In this document: piece by piece, positions 8,229 to 16,315 of the stretch
Layout: each line of letters opens with the position of its first letter
How positions within the stretch are numbered: position 1 is the first letter of the stretch
Assembly (NCBI GenBank): GCA_029975645.1
Contig: JARKOU010000019.1
Location: 1 to 64,000 of the forward strand
Reading direction: 5' to 3'
DNA from: Actinomycetales bacterium
GTDB lineage: Bacteria; Actinomycetota; Actinomycetes; Actinomycetales; JAHECE01
Length of the DNA stretch: 64,000 nucleotides
The notes under the pieces: model-generated
Databases searched by the model: none
What the model saw: only the letters and a program-made list of their open reading frames with translations
Told to the model about the DNA's origin: nothing
Made by a program: the position numbers and the translations under genes

Positions 8229-11204
8229 GTGTCTTTCGCGTCACCGCCCCGACCAGCCCCACAAGAGGCCCGCCGGCGCGGCCCACTGATCCCGACGTTG
8301 CTCGTGCTCGGCTTCCTCGTGGTCGTGCTGCTCACGCTCGCGCAGTTCTGGACAGAGGTGCTGTGGTTCGTCCAGATCGGCTACGTCGAGGTGCTCCGGA
8401 CGCAGTGGCTCACGCAACTCGCCCTGTTCTTGCTCGGCGGGCTCGTGATGGGGGGCGTGCTCTACCTCAACATGGCCATCGCCTACCGCACCCGGCCTGT
8501 GTACGCGCCGATGACGGTGGAGCAACAGAACCTCGACCGCTACCGGGCGAGCATCGAGCCGCTGCGGAAACTCGTCATGATCGCGGCGCCGCTGGTGATG
8601 GGCCTGTTTGCAGGGACGGCGGCCGCCAGCCGGTGGCAGGACGTCCTGCTGTGGATGAACCAGCGGTCCTTCGGGACCAAGGACCCGCTGTTCGGCCTCG
8701 ACATCTCGTTCTTCGTCTTCACCCTGCCGATCCTGCGGTTCGTGGTCTCGTTCCTGATGACCGTGGTGTTCATCGCGGCGCTCGCGGCGACAGTGACGCA
8801 CTACCTCTACGGAGGTGTCCGGATCGCAGGTCCTGGGCAGCGGGTCACGCGCCCGGCGCGCATCCAGATCGCCGTGCTCGGCGCCGTCTTCATCCTCCTG
8901 GTCGCGGTGAGCTACTGGCTGGACCGCTACTCCCTCGAGGTGAACGCCGGGCCCAAGTTCGACGGCGCGTCGTACACGGACGTGAACGCCGTGATGCCGG
9001 CCAAGGTGATCCTCGCCGGCATCGCCGCGGTGGTTGCCCTGATGTTCGTGGTGACGGCGGTTCGTGGCGATTGGCGCCTGCCCTTCATCGGGGTGGGTTT
9101 GATGATCGCCTCGGCCGTGCTGGTCGGGGGGATCTACCCGTACATCGTGGAGCGGTTCCAGGTGCTTCCGAACGCCCAGGAACTCGAGACGCCGTACATC
9201 CAGAACAACATCGACGCGACGCTGTCGGCCTACGGTCTCGACGGCGTCCAGACCGACAACTACCTCGCCACGACGACGGCGGAGCCGGGCGCCCTGCGCG
9301 AAGACGCCGAGACCGCGGCGAGCATCCGGATCCTCGACCCGGCCGTGGTCAGCCCCTCATTCCGGCAGCTGCAGCAGAACAAGCAGTACTACGACTTCCC
9401 GGACATCCTCGCCGTCGACCGCTACGCCATCAACGGCGAGAGCCGGGACACGGTGATCGCCGTGCGGGAGCTCGACCTCCAGGGCCTGGGCACCAGCCAG
9501 CGCACGTGGGTCAACGAGCACACGGTCTACACGCACGGTTTCGGGGTGGTGGCCGCGTACGGCAACACCACGGCAAGCGATGGCCGGCCCGCGTTCTTCG
9601 AGGGAGGCATCCCCAGCGTGGGTGAGCTCGAGGTAGACCAGCCGCGGATCTACTTCGGCCAGCAGTCCACGGAGTACGTCTCGCCCACCTACTCGATCGT
9701 GGGCGCCCCCGAGGGCACCACGCCGTGGGAACTCGACTACCCGGACGACAACGCTCCGAGCGGCCAGGTCAACACCACGTATGAGGGTGACGGCGGGCCG
9801 AGCGTGGGGAACTTCTGGAACAAGTTGTTGTATGCACTGAAGTTCGGCTCGCAGGAGATCCTGTTCTCCGACCGGGTGACGTCGGATTCGCAGATCCTCT
9901 ACGACCGCGATCCAGAGGTGCGCGTGAACAAGGTGGCGCCGTTCCTCACGCTCGATCGGCGCACGTACCCGGCCGTCGTCGACGGGCGCGTCGTGTGGAT
10001 CGTGGACGCCTACACGACCACCAACGAGTACCCGTACTCGGCACGCGAACTCCTCGACGAGGCGACGGCGGACTCTCTCACCACCCGCCAGGGTCAGGTG
10101 GTGCTCCCCGAGACGCTGCGGGTGAACTACATCCGGAACTCGGTGAAGGCCGTGGTGGACGCGTACGACGGGTCCGTGACCCTGTACGCCTGGGACACCG
10201 AGGACCCGATCCTGCAGGCCTGGATGAGCGTCTTCCCGGGCAAGGTGCGGCCGATGTCAGAGATCTCGGGCGACCTCATGAGTCACCTGCGCTACCCCGA
10301 GGACCTGTTCAAGGTCCAGCGCCAGCTCCTCACCCGGTACCACGTGACCGACGCAGCGTCGTTCTACTCGGGTCAGGACTTCTGGCGCTCCCCGAACGAC
10401 CCGACCGTGTCGACGCCCGTCCTGCAGCCGCCGTACTACCTCACGCTGAAGATGCCGGGACAGGAGGAGCCGACGTTCTCGCTGACGTCCACGTTCATCC
10501 CCGGCGGCGAGACCGGCCGGAACGTGCTCACCGGGTTCCTCGCCGTGGACGCCGAGGCCGGCAACCAAGCCGGCCAGCCACGCGAGGGCTACGGCCAGTT
10601 GAGGTTGCTCCAATTGCGGCGCGACATCACGGTGCCGGGCCCCGGGCAGGTCCAGAACAACTTCAACTCCGACCCCGACGTCTCCCAGCAGCTGAACCTG
10701 CTGCGCCAGGGCGACTCCGACGTGGTGAACGGCAACCTCCTCACGCTGCCGCTCGGTGGCGGGTTGCTCTACGTCGAGCCGGTCTACGTCCAGAGCTCAT
10801 CGGGCACGCAGTTCCCGCTCCTGCAGAAGGTGCTCGTTGCCTTCGGCGACGAGATCGGGTTTGCGGACACCCTCGACGAGGCGCTGGACCAGGTGTTCGG
10901 CGGTGACTCGGGCGTCGACGCCGGGGACGCGACGACCGGGACCGGCACCGGTGGCAACGCCGGGACAGGCACCGGCGACACAGGTGGCACCGGGACCGAT
11001 ACCGGCGGTGACACCGGAACCGGAACGGGGAACGCCGACGCTCAGGCACGGCTCGACGCCGCTCTCCAGGATGCGAAGGCGGCCCTCGAGGCCTCCGGGG
11101 CGGCCATGGCCGCCGGCGACTGGGAGGCCTACGGCAGGGCGCAGGCCCAGTTGACCGCCGCCGTCGAGGCCGCGATCGCGGCGGAGGCGGAACTCGCCGG
11201 CTAG
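8229..11204 (+). CDS. UPF0182 family large membrane protein
   Basis: 991 aa with seven or so N-terminal TM segments and conserved UPF0182 sequence; Gly/Thr-rich C-terminal linker. Confidence 0.92.
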   Translation: MSFASPPRPAPQEARRRGPLIPTLLVLGFLVVVLLTLAQFWTEVLWFVQIGYVEVLRTQWLTQLALFLLGGLVMGGVLYLNMAIAYRTRPVYAPMTVEQQNLDRYRASIEPLRKLVMIAAPLVMGLFAGTAAASRWQDVLLWMNQRSFGTKDPLFGLDISFFVFTLPILRFVVSFLMTVVFIAALAATVTHYLYGGVRIAGPGQRVTRPARIQIAVLGAVFILLVAVSYWLDRYSLEVNAGPKFDGASYTDVNAVMPAKVILAGIAAVVALMFVVTAVRGDWRLPFIGVGLMIASAVLVGGIYPYIVERFQVLPNAQELETPYIQNNIDATLSAYGLDGVQTDNYLATTTAEPGALREDAETAASIRILDPAVVSPSFRQLQQNKQYYDFPDILAVDRYAINGESRDTVIAVRELDLQGLGTSQRTWVNEHTVYTHGFGVVAAYGNTTASDGRPAFFEGGIPSVGELEVDQPRIYFGQQSTEYVSPTYSIVGAPEGTTPWELDYPDDNAPSGQVNTTYEGDGGPSVGNFWNKLLYALKFGSQEILFSDRVTSDSQILYDRDPEVRVNKVAPFLTLDRRTYPAVVDGRVVWIVDAYTTTNEYPYSARELLDEATADSLTTRQGQVVLPETLRVNYIRNSVKAVVDAYDGSVTLYAWDTEDPILQAWMSVFPGKVRPMSEISGDLMSHLRYPEDLFKVQRQLLTRYHVTDAASFYSGQDFWRSPNDPTVSTPVLQPPYYLTLKMPGQEEPTFSLTSTFIPGGETGRNVLTGFLAVDAEAGNQAGQPREGYGQLRLLQLRRDITVPGPGQVQNNFNSDPDVSQQLNLLRQGDSDVVNGNLLTLPLGGGLLYVEPVYVQSSSGTQFPLLQKVLVAFGDEIGFADTLDEALDQVFGGDSGVDAGDATTGTGTGGNAGTGTGDTGGTGTDTGGDTGTGTGNADAQARLDAALQDAKAALEASGAAMAAGDWEAYGRAQAQLTAAVEAAIAAEAELAG

Positions 11205-11226
11205 CCGAGGGAGAGTTGCGGCTCGA

Positions 11227-11270
11227 CGCGGAGGGTCCGGATCGCCGGTGCGATCCGGACCCTCCGCGTT
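11227..11270 (+). terminator. Intrinsic terminator after UPF0182 gene
   Basis: Perfect 19-bp stem CGCGGAGGGTCCGGATCGC / GCGATCCGGACCCTCCGCG with CGGT loop, followed by TTT. Confidence 0.8.
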
Positions 11271-11557
11271 TGGGGCAACGCGTTTGGGGCGATGCGGGCG
11301 CGGTGGGGCGAGGTGCAGAGCGGGCGCAGCGCAGTGCGAGATGAGGGCACTGCGGGCGGCGCGGCGAGACGGGGTGCAATGCGGTGGAGGCGGAGCGGTG
11401 GAGGCGGAGTGCAGTCCGGTGAGCCGGGGTGCAGTGCGGTAGCCGGGGTGCAGGTGACTCGGGTTAGACGTGGTGCACCGGCGATCGGGTGCTCGCTGCC
11501 CTCGATCTGGCCTCAATTTGGCCTCGCCTGCCCGGTCACGTAGACTGGTCAAGCCGA

Positions 11558-11631
<74 letters not shown>

Positions 11632-11635
11632 CGAA

Positions 11636-11669
11636 ACGAAGCCCCGGACATTCAGGTCCGGGCCTTCGT
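11636..11669 (+). terminator. Hairpin downstream of tRNA-fMet
   Basis: ACGAAGCCCCGGAC / GTCCGGGCCTTCGT, 14-bp stem with one mismatch. Confidence 0.65.
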
Positions 11670-11915
11670 GCGTTGGCGGCGAGCAGTCTGATCGGTGCTG
11701 CGTGACTCTTGGTGCCCGCGCCCGCGCGTGGTCGCGGGCGAGCGGTCCTCCTGGGAGTGGTCCTCCCGGTGGGAGTGTTCCTGCTGGCGGGAGTGGTCCT
11801 CCTGCCAGGAGTGGTCCCCGCCGTGGTGGTTCTGGCTTTCGAGGTCGTGGATCGATCGTCCCCATCCCGGGCGCGCATCTCCCGCTCTGAAGCGGCACCC
11901 GCGTGGCGTGCGAGG

Positions 11916-12920
11916 TCACGTCCCGGGCTGCCGGGAGTCGCTGCGGATCCGGTCCTCGACGAGTTGGGCCAGGACGTCGCGCTGGACCGCGGCGAGGGCG
12001 TCGAGGCGGTCGGACGCGGGGAGCGCGCGGAGGAGGGCGGTGATCTGCTCGGCGGTCGCGGCAACGGGGTCGACAGCGGGTCCGGGTGTCGCAAGAGGAG
12101 CCGGAGCGCCACCGGAAGGCTCGCGTGCCGAGCCGTCGCGTCGCCGGCCGAACAGCCCGTGGCGCGCCGACGACGGCGCGGCGACGGGCGGCGGGGTGAC
12201 CGAGGGCGGGGCCACCGTCGACGGGAGTGCAACGGGCGCCGGAGGGGCCGGTGCGGGCGTCGGAGTTGGCGGGGCGGCGGAAGCCGGTGCGGGGGAAGCC
12301 GGTGGGGTGGAGGTGGGTGCGCTCGGAGCAGGTGCCGCCGGAGAGGGCGGTGCGGGCGTCGGAGTTGGCGTCGCGGGGGAAGTCGGTGCGACGGATGCCG
12401 GTGCGGCGGAGGCGGGTGCGGTCGGAGCAGTTGCGCTCGGAGCGGCTGCCGCTGGAGAGGGCTCGGTTGGACGGGGCACAGTCGGCGCGGCGGGGACCGC
12501 CACGAAGGCGTTGACGCGCTCCGCTGCTATGCCTGGCGCATAGGCCGGATTCGCCAGCCACGCATCGTCCCGCCCGACGGGAAGGCGGGCGGCGGGAGCG
12601 GGCGCCGTCGTCGTCGTCGTCGCCTCGCCCGTCGCGTGCACGATCTCCTCGACGGGCAGGCGGAGCGCATCGGCCAGCCGCCGCGCCGTGGTGACCGACG
12701 GCGCCCGGTATCCGCCCTCCAACTGGGCGATGTACGGATAGGAGAGGCCGGTCGCGGCCGCGAGGTCGCGCCGCGAGATCCCGAGCGCCTCGCGTCGGGA
12801 GCGCAGGAGCGTGGCGAGTCCGGCGTAGCGATCCTTCGCAGAGGCGGTGCTGTCTCCGCCGCCCGCTCCATCCTCTATGCCCACGGCATTGACCTCCGAC
12901 CTCTGCGGACCTATGCTCAT
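11916..12920 (-). CDS. XRE-family helix-turn-helix regulator with long Pro/Ala-rich linker
   Basis: LATLLRSRREALGISRRDLAAATGLSYPYIAQLEGGYRAPSVTTARRLADAL is a canonical HTH; start uncertain (12956, 12920 or 12884). Confidence 0.85.
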   Translation of the reverse strand: MSIGPQRSEVNAVGIEDGAGGGDSTASAKDRYAGLATLLRSRREALGISRRDLAAATGLSYPYIAQLEGGYRAPSVTTARRLADALRLPVEEIVHATGEATTTTTAPAPAARLPVGRDDAWLANPAYAPGIAAERVNAFVAVPAAPTVPRPTEPSPAAAAPSATAPTAPASAAPASVAPTSPATPTPTPAPPSPAAPAPSAPTSTPPASPAPASAAPPTPTPAPAPPAPVALPSTVAPPSVTPPPVAAPSSARHGLFGRRRDGSAREPSGGAPAPLATPGPAVDPVAATAEQITALLRALPASDRLDALAAVQRDVLAQLVEDRIRSDSRQPGT

Positions 12921-12927
12921 CGCATAG
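12875..12927. promoter_or_regulatory. Candidate operators: CTATGC-N5-GCATtG (12875-12891) and CTATGC-N5-GCATAG (12911-12927)
   Basis: Two 6-5-6 inverted repeats, 36 bp centre to centre, at the XRE/VWA divergent boundary. Confidence 0.55.
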
Positions 12928-12970
12928 TAGCGACGAGATCCGCCGCTCGCCATCACGCAAGGGGGTCGCC

Positions 12971-14248
12971 ATGCACGTCACCGCCCACCTGGACCTGGAC
13001 GTCCTCGCCCACGAGACGGACTCCACCCTGTCCGTGCTTCTCGAGATCGCGGCTCCGGCTGCGCCCGTCGTCGCCGCGGGATCACGCCCCCCGGGTGCGC
13101 TCGAGGTGGTTCTCGACCGCTCGGGCTCGATGCAGGGCCCACCCCTCGAGGGCGCCAAGCAGGCGCTCGAGCACGTGGTCGACACGTTGGACCCGCGCGA
13201 CTCCTTCGGGCTCGTGGTCTTCGACGACCAGGCGCTCGTCGTGGTCCCCGCGGCCCCGCTCCGGGACAAGGCGGCCGTCAAGCGGGCGATCCGCGGCGTC
13301 CACCCCGGCGGGATGACCGACCTCGCCGCCGGCTACCTGCGTGGTCTCCAGGAGGCCCGCCGCGCGGCGTCGGCCGCGGGAGCAACGCTCATTCTCATCA
13401 GCGACGGCCACGCGAACTCGGGTGAGACGCGCCCGGACGTGCTGGGCTCGGTGGCGGCGAAGGCGCGCGCGGACGGCGTCACGACATCCTCCCTCGGGTA
13501 CGGCCTCGGCTACGACGAGCGGCTCCTCTCCGCGCTCGCCCGGTCCGGGGGCGGTAACGAGAACTTCGCCGAGAACCCGGACGACGCCGGCCGCGTGATC
13601 ATCGGCGAGGCGGCCGGGATGCTCGAGCAGGCGGCGCAGGCGGCGTCCCTGCTGGTGACGATGTCGCCCGCCGTGCGCGGGGTCAAGGTGATCAATGATC
13701 TGCCCACTCACCTGCTTGCCGACGGGCTGCTGGTGGAGCTGGGTGGCTTCTACACGGGCGAGACCCGCAAGGTGGTGCTCACCTTCGACGTACCGGCGCT
13801 CTCGGCGCTCGGCTTGGCCGAGGTGGCCACGCTCACCCTGCGGTACGTGGAGCTGCCCGCGCTCGTGGAGCACACGGTCACCGTGCCCGTGCACGTCAAC
13901 GTGGTGCCGGGGGATGACGCCGCGGGCCGTCTCCCGGACGCCGTGGTGCGCTCGGAACTCGCCTACCTGGAGGCGCAGCGGCTCAAGCGCGAGGCCTCCA
14001 CCGCCCTCAGTGCGGGCGATCCCGCCGCGGCCGTTCAGCACCTCGCGGCCGCGAGCGCCGGACTGGCCCGCGCCATGCCCGCTGCCGCGCCGTCCCTGCG
14101 CGCGGACCTGAGCGACGAGGCCGCGGCGCTGGACGCCCTCATGGCCGACGTGCGCCAGGGGCAGATTCAGCGCGCGGCGAAGACCGCGTCCTCGGACGCC
14201 GCATACAAGTCGCGCACCCGGGGGCGGACCCGTTCCCAGGATCGGTAG
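12971..14248 (+). CDS. VWA domain-containing protein
   Basis: MIDAS motif VLDRSGSMQGPPL; FGLVVFDDQ; 425 aa. Confidence 0.88.
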   Translation: MHVTAHLDLDVLAHETDSTLSVLLEIAAPAAPVVAAGSRPPGALEVVLDRSGSMQGPPLEGAKQALEHVVDTLDPRDSFGLVVFDDQALVVVPAAPLRDKAAVKRAIRGVHPGGMTDLAAGYLRGLQEARRAASAAGATLILISDGHANSGETRPDVLGSVAAKARADGVTTSSLGYGLGYDERLLSALARSGGGNENFAENPDDAGRVIIGEAAGMLEQAAQAASLLVTMSPAVRGVKVINDLPTHLLADGLLVELGGFYTGETRKVVLTFDVPALSALGLAEVATLTLRYVELPALVEHTVTVPVHVNVVPGDDAAGRLPDAVVRSELAYLEAQRLKREASTALSAGDPAAAVQHLAAASAGLARAMPAAAPSLRADLSDEAAALDALMADVRQGQIQRAAKTASSDAAYKSRTRGRTRSQDR

Positions 14249-14474
14249 CCAAGACGTCCAAGGGGCAGGGGCTGCCGATCCGGACCCCCGCGCACCGTCA
14301 GCGGGTGGGCCGCCCGCCGTCGGACGGACGCCGCGCTTCGGCGCGCCGGGGGCCCTGCGACCCGTGGGGTGGGGTTTGATCGACTCGGGCGTCCACGAGC
14401 GGTCCACGGAGAAGCGAGAACGTTCTCGCCCGGCCTCCCTCGGCGTATTCGGATGCCCGGGAGGAGAAGACGCT

Positions 14475-16094
14475 GTGGTCGACCGTCGAAAGCCTCGGGG
14501 AGCCTCGAGCGCACTCCTGGCAGCCGTGACGGCAGGGATCCTCGTGGCGGTGCCGGGGGGAGCGGCCGTTGCCACAGCGCACCCCCTAGCCCCGGTTCCG
14601 CTCGCCACCGCCTTTGCCGACGTCGCCCCCGGTGCGGCGTTCTACGACGAGATCCAATGGCTGGCCGCCGAGGGGATCACGCGCGGTGCGGTGGGGCCGG
14701 GTGGGGCGAGCATCTTCGGTCCTGCTGACTTCGTGACCCGCGAGGCGATGGCGGCCTTCATCTACCGATCGGTCGGCGAGCCCGACTTCGTCCCGCCGAC
14801 GGAGTCGCCGTTCGCGGACATCGAACCGGGCGCTGCCTTCTACACGGAGATCACGTGGCTGGAAGCCGAAGGGATCGCCCCCGCGGGTGACGGCGGGTCC
14901 TCGTTCCGGCCGTCCGACGTGGTGACCCGCGAGGTGATGGCGCTGTGGTTGTTCCGCGCCCTCGCCGCCCCCGCGTACCGGGCGCCGGCCACGTCGCCCT
15001 TCGCGGACGTCCCGAGTGATCACCCGGCCTTCCGTGAGATCGCCTGGATGGCCGCCGCGAAGATCGCGACCGGTGTGGCCGTGGGTGATGGGACGTTCCG
15101 GTACTACCCGAATGACGCCATCCGGCGCGAGGCGATGGCCGCCTTCCTCTTCCGGGCGTCGTCGCTCGACACCACGCCTCCTGCAGTCCCGACCGACGTT
15201 GTTGCCGATGCCGGGGACACGAAGGTGGTCCTGTCGTGGAAGCCCGTGACCGATCCGGACCTTGCGGGGTACGTCGTCGCCCGCGGGACGAGTGCAACCG
15301 GACCGTGGGTCGCGCTCGGTGACGCCCCGGTCGCGGGTGCCGCGAAGACGGCCGACGGCCTGACGAACAAGACGGCCTACTGGTTCACCGTCTCCGCCGT
15401 CGACGCGCTCGGGAACGCCTCCGCGCCGTCGTCGCCGCCGACCGGCGCGACGCCCTTCCGCCCCGTCGCGTTCGACCTCGACGTCGACGCCGCCGCGGAC
15501 CTTCCCGCGGTGGAGAGCGCGAGCGGCGTCCTGTGGCTCCACCGCGGCGACGGCAGCGGTGCGTGGCGCATCCCGGTCCAGGTCGCCTCGGGTTGGGCGG
15601 GCCTGGATGCGATCACCCCTGCCGGCGACCTCGACGGAGACGGCAACCCGGACCTGCTCGCGCGAGAGGTGGCCACCGGTCTGCTCTGGCTCTACCCGGG
15701 GAACGGGACCGGCGGGTTGGCGGATCGACGCCAGGTGGGCTGGGGCTGGCAGGTGATGTCGGCGATCGTCGGGCCCGGCGACGTGGACGGCGACGGCGTA
15801 CCGGACCTGGTGGCGCGGGAGGCGCGGACGGGGGCCTTGTGGTTGTACCCGGGCGACGGGGCGGGCGGCTGGAAGGCCCCGGTGCAGGTGGGCTGGGGCT
15901 GGCAGGTGATGTCGGCGATCGTCGGCCCCGGGGACTTCGACGGCGACGGGTTCGTCGACCTTTTCGCCCGCGACGCCGCCACTGGGGTCCTTTGGCTGTA
16001 CCCGGGTAACGGCACCGGCGGATGGCTCACGCCGCGCTTGATGGGGCCGGGCTGGGGTGGCTATCGGCTCCCAGGTGACCTGAGCGCGTCCTAG
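14475..16094 (+). CDS. Secreted SLH-domain protein with fibronectin type III and FG-GAP/VCBS-like repeats
   Basis: Signal peptide, three SLH motifs (ITRGAVG..TREAMAAFIYR), FnIII-like segment, four xDxDGDGxPDLxARE..LWLYPGxG repeats; GTG start after GGAGAAGA. Confidence 0.85.
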   Translation: MVDRRKPRGASSALLAAVTAGILVAVPGGAAVATAHPLAPVPLATAFADVAPGAAFYDEIQWLAAEGITRGAVGPGGASIFGPADFVTREAMAAFIYRSVGEPDFVPPTESPFADIEPGAAFYTEITWLEAEGIAPAGDGGSSFRPSDVVTREVMALWLFRALAAPAYRAPATSPFADVPSDHPAFREIAWMAAAKIATGVAVGDGTFRYYPNDAIRREAMAAFLFRASSLDTTPPAVPTDVVADAGDTKVVLSWKPVTDPDLAGYVVARGTSATGPWVALGDAPVAGAAKTADGLTNKTAYWFTVSAVDALGNASAPSSPPTGATPFRPVAFDLDVDAAADLPAVESASGVLWLHRGDGSGAWRIPVQVASGWAGLDAITPAGDLDGDGNPDLLAREVATGLLWLYPGNGTGGLADRRQVGWGWQVMSAIVGPGDVDGDGVPDLVAREARTGALWLYPGDGAGGWKAPVQVGWGWQVMSAIVGPGDFDGDGFVDLFARDAATGVLWLYPGNGTGGWLTPRLMGPGWGGYRLPGDLSAS

Positions 16095-16315
16095 TAGCGG
16101 GTACCGCAGGAGGCGGCCCTCGGGGACGCTCCCGATCTCCAAATCTGGGATCAAGGTCCCATTGACGTCGTCGCCGAACCCGGCTGCCTGGTGGATGAAA
16201 TGATCAATTGTGATGATCATTTCGCTTGGCGTGAGTAATTGACGCTATCTTCCCGGCGGGGCGATGAGTCGGAACTTCCGCGGTCCCGAATGTGCGACGA
16301 CCGGGGAGGGCTGGG

